Program-made: the position numbers and the translations under genes | Part shown: piece by piece, positions 1-7,824 of the stretch | Position numbering within the stretch: position 1 is the stretch's first letter | Layout: every line of letters begins with the position of its first letter | The notes under the pieces: model-generated | Told to the model about the DNA's origin: nothing | The model's input: only the letters and a program-made list of their open reading frames with translations | The model's database searches: none | From: Acinetobacter sp. ANC 4204 | Lineage (GTDB): Bacteria > Pseudomonadota > Gammaproteobacteria > Pseudomonadales > Moraxellaceae | Reading direction: 5' to 3' | NCBI RefSeq assembly: GCF_002135205.1 | Contig: NZ_NEFZ01000002.1 | Location: forward strand, 62,001-126,000 | DNA length: 64,000 bases

Positions 1-244
1 AGTCCATGTAATTTTGAACTTTCGGCAAGGGAAATAAAATAATCTCGTTTACCAAATGTTTACTTAAATTTTTAAACTCATAATCGACAATGATTCGCTT
101 TTTACTGATAAATAAGTTTTCACTATACATTTGAATATCTTTATTTTTCAGATATTGCACACCGCCTGTTGCGACAAAACCCGTACTGTCATTTGCACTC
201 ACGTGCATAGACATAAATACGAATAACCCTATTATTTTTTTCAT
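1..244 (-). CDS. DUF4424 family exported protein, N-terminal part
   Basis: The coding sequence runs off the left edge, so only about the first 81 residues are present. It begins MKKIIGLFVFMSMHVSA followed by ND, a typical Sec signal peptide with cleavage after the last Ala. The mature start (STGFVATGGVQYLKNKDI, then SENLFISKKRI) matches the pattern I know from DUF4424 proteins: a 'state of nature' strand followed by an S-E-x-L-x-I segment. These are periplasmic or surface proteins of unknown function. The start ATG at 242-244 has AGAAG upstream. It lies 21 bases downstream of the C39-like gene and is probably co-transcribed with it. The family call rests on remembered motif similarity. Confidence 0.6.
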   Translation of the reverse strand, partial: MKKIIGLFVFMSMHVSANDSTGFVATGGVQYLKNKDIQMYSENLFISKKRIIVDYEFKNLSKHLVNEIILFPLPKVQNYMD

Positions 245-265
245 TTTAATCTTCTTTTTTAAGGT

Positions 266-844
266 TTAATGTTCTGCATGAGTCTCAAAGTTTGCATTCT
301 CGATCATGATCACCTGACGACAAATGCCTTCGGCTTTTCGTTGTTGTTCAAATACAGATGCTGGCATAGCATCAAAACTGTCAAAGAAACAGATTTCTTG
401 TTCATCTATAGAATAAACCAGTGAATGGTTTCCGACGCCTTCTAAAGTATCGTAATACACAATAATAAAGTTATTCTGTTCAAACGCCTGCTGAATGTGT
501 TGATAATTGATTGCAGGCGAAATAGGTAACTTTAACTGTTCAGCTTCGGCATAACTCAGTTTTTCTTGTTCTTGAAGATCAGGGTCTTCATCGGTATAGA
601 AATGCACATTGAAACCAAACTTTTTTAAGCCTACAGCCAAGCCTATCGTTGTGGTGCCAAACGTTGCATCATAAGCACAGACATCAATCAATTGTTCAAT
701 CTCTGCATCTATACCTAAATGTTGCAGCATCATCCATACTGCATAGATACCGCCATTGGCTTCAAGGTTCATTAAGGATTCAGGGATATTCACGGTCATA
801 ACACAATTCAAAAAAGATGATTGTGTTGATAATAAACAAAACAT
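266..844 (-). CDS. Peptidase C39-like protein lacking the catalytic cysteine
   Basis: 192 residues if started at 844; an internal ATG at 799 gives 177 residues beginning MTVNIPESLMNLEANGG and is equally plausible, as neither start has a strong ribosome site. The layout suggests a papain-like C39 fold. The segment LEANGGIYAVWMML sits where C39 peptidases carry Q-x(n)-C-G-x-x-A, while GNHSLVYSID and FFDSFD sit where the catalytic His and Asp/Asn are expected. The usual Cys position appears to be Gly, so it may be a non-catalytic binding protein. No signal peptide or membrane segment is evident. It starts about 19 bases after the SIR2 gene's stop on the same strand, so co-transcription is likely. 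Family assignment is an inference from motif spacing. Confidence 0.45.
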   Translation of the reverse strand: MFCLLSTQSSFLNCVMTVNIPESLMNLEANGGIYAVWMMLQHLGIDAEIEQLIDVCAYDATFGTTTIGLAVGLKKFGFNVHFYTDEDPDLQEQEKLSYAEAEQLKLPISPAINYQHIQQAFEQNNFIIVYYDTLEGVGNHSLVYSIDEQEICFFDSFDAMPASVFEQQRKAEGICRQVIMIENANFETHAEH

Positions 845-862
845 CGTTGGAACTGAATAAAA

Positions 863-3800
863 TTACAATCTAATTCCTTTCTTGGTTAATGCTGTTTGGA
901 GTATTTCATCATGATCATAAGGAATCAGTGATCTAAAAAGATTTATTTCATCTTCATACAGTAAACCAGCAATTCGATCCACCTGATGATCAAGATAAAA
1001 GCCTAAAACCTTGCACCATAAAACTTCATGACCTAAAAAAATATCTACGTGATTTCTTGATAAATCAGGCAGAAAGCTTGCCCACTCATCTTTAAATGGT
1101 AGTTGTAAAACAATATCTTTTAATTTAACAATTATTTGTGGTTGATCCGTTAATAAATACCAAATGTTTAAAATTTCGTCTTTATTCAAAATTTGATTTA
1201 CTTGATATAAACGATCTTGTATATACTCACCTAACCAAACCCAAATTTTATCAACATCATTTTCTTTAGATAAAATTCTTCGTACAGTAATTAAAACTTG
1301 CTCAGCAATAAATTGATTTTCAAATCGCTGTAAATTTCGCAGTGACTGAGTTGCATCTTCATGATATTCAAAATAAATACTGTAGATGTATAGGTCTGTT
1401 AAGTCTTGAATAAGTTGCTTATCATTATGATCCAGAGCATATTGCAATATACTAAAGAATTCTTTACGAATTTCTCTAAATTCCGCAAACTCTAAACAAT
1501 CATTCGACAAAAATCCCTTCCAAGCTGAGAGCTTAATCTTCTTTTTTTCTGAAAAAAGATATGGCAATAACTCTTTTTGAGCGAACAAGGAATTTCTACC
1601 CTTAATGAATGAGTAAAAATTCAACAGCCTGATAAGTGCATAACCATTTTCATCTTTATCAATCAATAACTTTATAAATATTTCACAACTTTTTTGTACT
1701 TCCTCATCATCTTTAGAAAGCTCATATAGTTTAATAATAAAGCAAGCAAGTGAGCCATTCACACTATTTAGACTTTCAGTAAAACCATCAATATTATCTG
1801 GTGCAAAAGATTCATGACCATCATTCAAATCTAGTATCTTTTTGGCGGTATTTACCCAAGATAAATATTGAATTGTATCGCTTTGGTAGTAAACAACCTC
1901 ATAAATATCACTTAAAAATTGAGAAATAGCATAAATTTGACTTCTATCCTGCCGAATAATCACCTGCTGACAAATCGCAATAAATTTTTCGTGTATACCT
2001 TTATCGAATTGCCAATCTTTCGCCTTTCTTATAATTTTTTCTACAATTGGATGCTCAGGCATAATTTGTACCGTAAATTTCAAAAATTCTAATATCCATT
2101 GAATATTTGTATTTGCAATTTCACTCCACAAACCTTTGTAACTTAATTGATTAGGTCCGCTAAAATTATTACTAAGGTTATATTCCAGTAAAGCTAAGTA
2201 CCAAATATAATCATTTCTTTTTTCAATTTCTTCCATTGTAAAAGGCGAGCTATATGTCACTCTATATACACCTGATGAACGCCATGATAAATATGGTTTA
2301 TCTTTTAACCTAAAACCAGGAATTAGTATTTTTAGCTGATCATATTCTTGCTTTATTAAGTTACAACTTGGTGAAAATTTATAAATCCAAGAAAAATATT
2401 TTAATTTTTCATAATTTTCAAATTCCACATTACTTTTAATCTTATTAATTATTTCGACTCTGCGAGCCGCAGACAATTTACTGTAATTCAACTCAAAAAA
2501 CTTAAAAAACTCAGACCTGTATTCAATATCAAACCAATCAAATTTCAAACTGATTAAACTATAAATAAAATCAGCACTAGATGAGCAATGATAGCTCATC
2601 AAATAAATCCCCAAGCGATTTAATAAAACACTCTCGGAGTTAATGCATTTTTTCATATATTGATCCAGAAAAAATACATTTAGCTTGTTTTCAGAAATCA
2701 ATAAAACAACACTATCAACAAGATGAAAAATTAAATCAGTATGACGTTTAGACTTTTCCCAAATTTCTTGTTTCCGTATAAATCGGTATTTATTACCACC
2801 TTCCCAAAGCTGAATATACTTTTCATACTCACTTAATTTGTCAAAAAACACTTCAAGTGTAGTTTCATAAAATCTTTCGTTTTCTTTGACTATTTTTACT
2901 AAGACATCAACATCATATCGTTCTATCCCAAACCTAACTTTAGGTTTAATCTCTATCTTAAGATAAGCACTGAATGCTCTTGTGAACTCAGTAACCAGGT
3001 CAAAGCTAACTAATTTTTTAAGCACCCATGAAATTACGCCATTCCATAAACCACTTTCTTGATAAAGACTACTCTCCAAAAACAGAAACCACTTCAAATA
3101 ACAATTCTTATCTTGCAGATCATCCAATGTTCTAAAAAACACCCAAAGCAAATTTTTATTGCTCTTTAAAGCTGGATATTTTTGTAATAAATCCATTAAT
3201 TCATTTGTATGAGTCTCCAAACTGCCTCTCAACCAATGAAATAAATCATCTTCATGCTTCATCAATATATCAAATAGTGACTGATCTTCTTTAATTTTAA
3301 ACAACCAAACTTCAGGGCGTGCTAATCTATAAAAATGCTTATAACTATCATTTGAGCCTAAGAAGTACTTTATATAGTTTAAATCATCTTCGTATTGCTT
3401 CTGTTCATACTCAACAACTTTAGAACAAATAAACTTCCCATAATCAGAAAAACCTAAATTTAAAAAATGTGCAATTTTTTCTACTGCTTCAGGTAATTGC
3501 AGATGTGTTCCATTTTCTTTTTGATAAATCAAAGGCTCAATCCCTAAAGACGTCCAGTGATTGACTTGCTGAGTATTTCCATCTTCAATATTTGCAAATG
3601 CGTAGAGTCTAGATGCTCTATTCTTAGGTAAAGATCGAGTTAAATATTTTAAAATTGTGTCATTATAAGAATAACCAATAAATATAAAATCGTAATTTAA
3701 AAAGGCATCTGTTAATAATCTCTTCGCCCAACTCTCAGAAAGATATGCTCTACCGAAGTCAGAATCTGATAAGACCATTGAACTAGGGTCAGTTACATTA

Positions 3801-4246
3801 CCGTGTAAATAAATAACTCCCTCAATATTGCTTCCTAATGGAAAAACGGGCGCATTAAATTTTTTGATTACACCATCAGGATTCAGGTTAAAGAATGCCT
3901 TTTCAAATAAAAGGTCAAAGTTCGTAGTAATAACACGAGTTTTTTTTGGAAATAGTTTAAGGATATCATGATGAAGCTGCGTCGGTTGTGGCGAGTTTTG
4001 ATTTAAAACACGAATACATTGTTCATGAATTCTTACCCCTTGATCAAAACCTTCTCCGAGCTTCTGATCTGGATTATCAAATTTCTCATTATCATCTAAG
4101 TTCAATATTTTACGAGTTAAAGTAACAAAATCAGGTAAGTTGGCTGGCGTTGCCATTGAAACTCCTGCCCCAGCAAAGACAATTACCCTATTGTGTTTAA
4201 GCGAATCAATTAAAGTTGCTGGTATTTCAACATTGCCAAATTTCAT
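863..4246 (-). CDS. Large SIR2-domain protein, candidate anti-phage NADase
   Basis: 1127 residues. The first ~270 residues form a SIR2-type NAD-binding domain: IVFAGAGVSMATPANLPDF (residues ~22-40), VITTNFDLLFEKAF (~105-118) with the conserved TTN-D, YLHGNVTDPSSMVLSD (~146-161) with the candidate catalytic His, and FIFIGYSYNDTILKYL (~188-203). The Asn of TTN and the His of LHGN correspond to the NADase residues of defence sirtuins. The remaining ~850 residues are rich in Leu, Lys, Phe and Tyr, predicted largely helical, and contain no domain I recognise, in particular no STAND or TPR signature. A SIR2 head on a ~1000-residue unannotated body is the architecture of the DSR (defence-associated sirtuin) type of single-gene abortive-infection system. 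The gene is clearly AT-richer than ahcY beside it, consistent with transfer. The defence role is inferred, not shown. Confidence 0.75.
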   Translation of the reverse strand: MKFGNVEIPATLIDSLKHNRVIVFAGAGVSMATPANLPDFVTLTRKILNLDDNEKFDNPDQKLGEGFDQGVRIHEQCIRVLNQNSPQPTQLHHDILKLFPKKTRVITTNFDLLFEKAFFNLNPDGVIKKFNAPVFPLGSNIEGVIYLHGNVTDPSSMVLSDSDFGRAYLSESWAKRLLTDAFLNYDFIFIGYSYNDTILKYLTRSLPKNRASRLYAFANIEDGNTQQVNHWTSLGIEPLIYQKENGTHLQLPEAVEKIAHFLNLGFSDYGKFICSKVVEYEQKQYEDDLNYIKYFLGSNDSYKHFYRLARPEVWLFKIKEDQSLFDILMKHEDDLFHWLRGSLETHTNELMDLLQKYPALKSNKNLLWVFFRTLDDLQDKNCYLKWFLFLESSLYQESGLWNGVISWVLKKLVSFDLVTEFTRAFSAYLKIEIKPKVRFGIERYDVDVLVKIVKENERFYETTLEVFFDKLSEYEKYIQLWEGGNKYRFIRKQEIWEKSKRHTDLIFHLVDSVVLLISENKLNVFFLDQYMKKCINSESVLLNRLGIYLMSYHCSSSADFIYSLISLKFDWFDIEYRSEFFKFFELNYSKLSAARRVEIINKIKSNVEFENYEKLKYFSWIYKFSPSCNLIKQEYDQLKILIPGFRLKDKPYLSWRSSGVYRVTYSSPFTMEEIEKRNDYIWYLALLEYNLSNNFSGPNQLSYKGLWSEIANTNIQWILEFLKFTVQIMPEHPIVEKIIRKAKDWQFDKGIHEKFIAICQQVIIRQDRSQIYAISQFLSDIYEVVYYQSDTIQYLSWVNTAKKILDLNDGHESFAPDNIDGFTESLNSVNGSLACFIIKLYELSKDDEEVQKSCEIFIKLLIDKDENGYALIRLLNFYSFIKGRNSLFAQKELLPYLFSEKKKIKLSAWKGFLSNDCLEFAEFREIRKEFFSILQYALDHNDKQLIQDLTDLYIYSIYFEYHEDATQSLRNLQRFENQFIAEQVLITVRRILSKENDVDKIWVWLGEYIQDRLYQVNQILNKDEILNIWYLLTDQPQIIVKLKDIVLQLPFKDEWASFLPDLSRNHVDIFLGHEVLWCKVLGFYLDHQVDRIAGLLYEDEINLFRSLIPYDHDEILQTALTKKGIRL

Positions 4247-4344
4247 AATGACTAAAACTCATTAACTTTATAAAAATTATACGGTTTTATAATGTACAAA
4301 TAGCAATTGGAACTCAAGTGATTTCCAAGTACAATACTTCGCTA

Positions 4345-4441
4345 GTCGAGGGATGCTGCGACTTTTTCACAGGTACATAAATGTGAAATCGCTAGGCTCG
4401 ACGATCCGGTTCAAATCCCTTTTGAATCAACAACGGCATCC
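4345..4441 (+). promoter_or_regulatory. S-adenosylhomocysteine (SAH) riboswitch upstream of ahcY
   Basis: The leader folds as expected for the SAH riboswitch pseudoknot. P1 is GTCGAG (4345-4350) with CTCGAC (4397-4402). P2 is GCGA (4358-4361) with TCGC (4389-4392), extended by TTTCAC (4365-4370) with GTGAAA (4383-4388). The pseudoknot is GGATGC (4351-4356) with GCATCC (4436-4441). The conserved GCTAGGCTCG segment and the CAACGGCATCC 3' strand are also present. A further hairpin TTCAAA/TTTGAA (4410-4415/4421-4426) lies between. SAH riboswitches are ON switches that raise ahcY expression when the toxic product SAH accumulates. The element ends 29 bases before the ahcY ribosome site, suggesting control at translation or anti-termination; which of the two cannot be told from sequence. 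Confidence 0.9.
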
Positions 4442-4480
4442 GCGAACTGAATGATCAATTTTTTATATTAGGAGATCGTG

Positions 4481-5863
4481 ATGAACGCGGTTACTGCTTC
4501 ATTTACAGATTACAAAGTTGCTGATATTTCACTCGCTGACTACGGCCGTAAAGAAATCAAACTTGCTGAAGCAGAAATGCCAGCACTTATGGGCCTACGT
4601 AAGCGCTATGCTGCTGCAAAACCACTTGCTGGCGCAAAAATCCTTGGTTGTATCCACATGACCATTCAAACTGCGGTTCTTATTGAAACTCTAGTTGAAT
4701 TAGGTGCAGAAGTTCGTTGGACATCTTGTAACATCTTCTCTACTCAAGACCATGCTGCTGCGGCAATTGCGGCTTCTGGTGTTCCAGTATTTGCTTGGAA
4801 AGGCGAAACTGAAGAAGAATATGTATGGTGTTTAGAACAACAAATCAATGTGAATGGTACGCCTTGGGATGCCAACATGATTTTGGATGATGGCGGTGAC
4901 TTAACTGCTCTTATTCATGAAAAATATCCAAATGTATTGGCTAAAATTCACGGTATTACTGAAGAAACCACCACAGGTGTTCAACGTCTACTTGAAATGT
5001 GGAAAGACGGTTCTCTTAAAGTTCCTGCGATCAACGTCAACGATTCAGTAACGAAATCTAAAAACGACAACAAATACGGTTGCCGCCACTCACTAAACGA
5101 TGCAATTAAACGTGGTACAGATATGCTTTTATCTGGCCGTCGTGCACTTGTCATCGGTTACGGTGACGTAGGTAAAGGTTCTGCTCAATCTCTTCGTCAA
5201 GAAGGCATGATTGTACGTGTAACTGAAGTTGATCCAATCTGTGCAATGCAAGCATGCATGGACGGCTTTGAGGTTGTTGCTCCGTACAAAAACGGCGTTC
5301 AAACGGGTAAAAAAGAAGACATCAACCTTGACCTTCTTCAAAATACTGACTTGATCGTAACGACAACGGGTAACTACCACGTATGTGACGCGGCAATGTT
5401 AGATACATTAAAAGCAGGCGCAGTAGTGTGTAACATCGGTCACTTTGATACTGAAATCGACACCAACTACTTACGTGGTTACAAATGGGTTGAAGTGAAG
5501 CCACAAGTACACCAAGTATATCGTTCTGAAAATGACAGCGATTACTTAATCCTGCTTTCTGAAGGTCGTTTAGTAAACCTTGGTAACGCAACTGGTCACC
5601 CATCACGTGTTATGGATGGTTCTTTTGCTAACCAAGTCTTAGGTCAAATGCACTTATTCGCGGAAAAATTTGCGGATCTTGCAGAAGATCAAAAACAAGC
5701 AGCAATCCGTGTAGAACTCCTTCCTAAGAAATTAGATGAAGAAGTTGCTGCGGCAATGGTTGCAGGTTTTGGCGGTGCGTTAACAACTTTGACTCAAGTA
5801 CAAGCAGATTACTTAGGTGTTCAAGTTGAAGGCCCATTCAAATCAGACGCTTATAAATACTAA
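4481..5863 (+). CDS. ahcY: Adenosylhomocysteinase (S-adenosyl-L-homocysteine hydrolase)
   Basis: 460 residues. Hydrolyses S-adenosylhomocysteine to homocysteine and adenosine, closing the activated-methyl cycle in the cytoplasm with bound NAD. The family signature is unmistakable: [18 protein letters not shown] near the N-terminus, [19 protein letters not shown], the Rossmann segment [19 protein letters not shown], and the C-terminal DAYKY tail. ATG 4481 was preferred over GTG 4478 because AGGAG at 4470-4474 is then 6 bases away. It is controlled by the SAH riboswitch immediately upstream. metF follows on the same strand after a palindromic repeat, so both genes serve the methionine cycle. 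Confidence 0.98.
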   Translation: MNAVTASFTDYKVADISLADYGRKEIKLAEAEMPALMGLRKRYAAAKPLAGAKILGCIHMTIQTAVLIETLVELGAEVRWTSCNIFSTQDHAAAAIAASGVPVFAWKGETEEEYVWCLEQQINVNGTPWDANMILDDGGDLTALIHEKYPNVLAKIHGITEETTTGVQRLLEMWKDGSLKVPAINVNDSVTKSKNDNKYGCRHSLNDAIKRGTDMLLSGRRALVIGYGDVGKGSAQSLRQEGMIVRVTEVDPICAMQACMDGFEVVAPYKNGVQTGKKEDINLDLLQNTDLIVTTTGNYHVCDAAMLDTLKAGAVVCNIGHFDTEIDTNYLRGYKWVEVKPQVHQVYRSENDSDYLILLSEGRLVNLGNATGHPSRVMDGSFANQVLGQMHLFAEKFADLAEDQKQAAIRVELLPKKLDEEVAAAMVAGFGGALTTLTQVQADYLGVQVEGPFKSDAYKY

Positions 5864-5874
5864 GTTTTATATTT

Positions 5875-6012
5875 CCCCTCATCCTAGCCTTCTCCCAATG
5901 AGAGAAGGGACTTTTCATTATTAATTCAATTTATAGTGAAAGTCCCCCTCTCCTGTAAAGCGAGTTTTAAGCACTGCTTTAAAGCTACGCGCAAGAGTGG
6001 GCTAGGAAGAGG
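5875..6012. repeat. Intergenic palindromic repeat element between ahcY and metF
   Basis: The left end CCTCATCCTAGCC (5877-5889) and the right end GGGCTAGGAAGAGG (5999-6012) are near-perfect inverted copies. Inside, CTTCTC and GAGAAG around 5890-5905 form a further hairpin and a CCCCCTCTCCTG stretch follows. This is the look of short dispersed palindromic elements found between genes in many gammaproteobacteria. No ORF lies inside. It could act as a terminator or mRNA-stabilising structure between ahcY and metF. Copy number elsewhere in the genome cannot be judged here. Confidence 0.6.
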
Positions 6013-6047
6013 TCTAAATAAAAAGCATTTATAAAAAGGATTTGAAC

Positions 6048-6884
6048 ATGTCGAAACACATTCCTATTTCTTTTGAGTTTTTCCCGACCAAAACGGATGC
6101 GGGCGCAGAGAAGCTCAAAGTCGTACATCAAGAACTACAACTCTTAAATCCAGAGTTTTTCTCAATTACTTATGGTGCAGGCGGTTCAACTCGTGAACGT
6201 ACCTTAGCAGCCATTGCTGAATTTAATGGTAAAGGCACACCTGTTGCCCCTCACCTGTCTTGTATTGGTGATGACAAAGCACGTATTGCTGAGTTACTCG
6301 ACATTTATAAAGATCAAGGTATTGACCGTATTGTCGCGTTGCGCGGTGACTTGCCTTCAGGTCAAGTTGGCCTAGGCGAATTGCCTTATGCTTCGGATTT
6401 GGTACGTTTTATTCGTGAACATTCGGCCGATCATTTCAAAATTGAGGTTGCTGCGTATCCTGAAATGCACCCTCAAGCAGATAGCTTTGACCAAGACATT
6501 CAACGCTTTTGCGACAAAGCCAATGCTGGTGCGAATGCCGCACTGACTCAGTTCTTCTTTAATCCAGATGCCTACTTCTACTTTGTAGATCGCATTCAAA
6601 AAGAAGGCGTGAATATTCCTGTAGCACCAGGCATTATGCCAATTATCAATGCCAGCAACTTAATTCGCTTTGCAGATGGTACAGGCGCTGAGATTCCACG
6701 TTGGATTCGTAAGCAACTGGCAACCTATGGTGACGATACCGCAAGCATTAAAGCATTTGGTCATGAAGTGGTTGTAAAACTATGTGAACGCTTAATTGCT
6801 GGTGGTGCACCAAGTTTGCATTTCTACACCATGAACACCACTGATCCTACCCGTCAACTTGTACTAGACCTCGGTTTAGCATAA
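6048..6884 (+). CDS. metF: Methylenetetrahydrofolate reductase
   Basis: 278 residues. Reduces 5,10-methylene-THF to 5-methyl-THF with FAD and NAD(P)H, supplying the methyl group for homocysteine remethylation. The TIM-barrel family pattern is clear: PISFEFFPTKTDAGAEKL at the start (catalytic Glu in FEFFP), FFSITYGAGGSTRERT, DRIVALRGDLPSG, and ALTQFFFNPDAYFYFVDR. Length is close to the E. coli enzyme. ATG 6048 was chosen because AAAAGGA at 6034-6040 is well spaced; a TTG at 6042 is in frame but less likely. It lies downstream of ahcY, matching a shared role in the methionine cycle. Confidence 0.96.
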   Translation: MSKHIPISFEFFPTKTDAGAEKLKVVHQELQLLNPEFFSITYGAGGSTRERTLAAIAEFNGKGTPVAPHLSCIGDDKARIAELLDIYKDQGIDRIVALRGDLPSGQVGLGELPYASDLVRFIREHSADHFKIEVAAYPEMHPQADSFDQDIQRFCDKANAGANAALTQFFFNPDAYFYFVDRIQKEGVNIPVAPGIMPIINASNLIRFADGTGAEIPRWIRKQLATYGDDTASIKAFGHEVVVKLCERLIAGGAPSLHFYTMNTTDPTRQLVLDLGLA

Positions 6885-6924
6885 GGATTTAAACCAGATT
6901 CACCCTATTTGAGAGTAAAACCGA

Positions 6925-7659
6925 ATGCCTCGTTTTTTTATGGAAGCAGAACTCAATGTTGATCACACTGTCGAACTGACTGAAACGGTGTTTCATCATT
7001 GGGTCAAAGTTTTACGCGCTCAAGTCGGTGAAACGGCTACCTTGTTTAATGGACAAGGTGGCGAGTATGAAGTGACCTTAAGTGACGTTGCCAAAAAGTC
7101 AGCCTCAGTTCGGGTCACTGCTTTCAACCCAACCAATCGCACACCTGCGTTCAAAACTTTACTCGGTCAGGTCATGAGTAAAGGTGACCGTATGGACTAT
7201 GTCATTCAAAAAGCGGTTGAATTGGGCGTTTCGGAGATTCAACTCTTAACATCTGAACGTTGCGAAATGCGTTTGAAATATGATCGTGACCAAAAGAAGA
7301 TTGATCATTGGCAAGGTATTGCCATAGCGGCTTGTGAACAATGTGGCATGAACCTTGTTCCCACTATTCATGCTCCGGTCGGCTTAGAAAAATGGCTCGC
7401 GACAGAGTTACCAACAACTCGACTTGTGCTTGCACCAAACAAAGAAGAACTCGACGTTTTGGCAGAAGCGACCCCGAACATTGCGTTACTGATTGGCCCT
7501 GAAGGTGGTTTAAGTGAGGCTGAAATTACGACAGCCAATGACCACGGATTTATAAACTGGTGTATAGGCGAACGGGTGTTACGTACAGAGACTGCGCCAG
7601 TTGTCGCTTTAGCGATTCTAAATTACAAATTTAGTGATTTAAATCACATAAACGGTTGA
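6925..7659 (+). CDS. rsmE: 16S rRNA (uracil-1498-N3)-methyltransferase
   Basis: 244 residues. SPOUT-class methyltransferase that methylates U1498 of 16S rRNA in assembled 30S subunits using SAM. The N-terminal PUA-like part starts MPRFFMEAELN and contains HHWVKVLRAQVGE. The knotted SAM-binding region shows YVIQKAVELGVSEIQLL (~residues 93-109), ALLIGPEGGLSEAE, and the C-terminal LGxRVLRTETAP pattern (here IGERVLRTETAPVVAL). It begins 40 bases after metF on the same strand and may be co-transcribed. Confidence 0.95.
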   Translation: MPRFFMEAELNVDHTVELTETVFHHWVKVLRAQVGETATLFNGQGGEYEVTLSDVAKKSASVRVTAFNPTNRTPAFKTLLGQVMSKGDRMDYVIQKAVELGVSEIQLLTSERCEMRLKYDRDQKKIDHWQGIAIAACEQCGMNLVPTIHAPVGLEKWLATELPTTRLVLAPNKEELDVLAEATPNIALLIGPEGGLSEAEITTANDHGFINWCIGERVLRTETAPVVALAILNYKFSDLNHING

Positions 7660-7824
7660 GTCATCCTTTAGTTCTGTTAATATATTGCTTATTATGTACA
7701 ACAATATTACCCTTGACTTATATCAAAACATAACTTGAGTTTATTTTTGTACTGTGTTTTTTTAACTTGAAAAACTCACAACTGAACATTTTTAGGTCAT
7801 AAAAAAAATAAGGTTTCGCGATTC

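Noticed and set aside
5129..5606. Two open frames on the minus strand inside ahcY
   Set aside because: They lie entirely within a highly conserved core gene, have no ribosome site and no protein-like composition.
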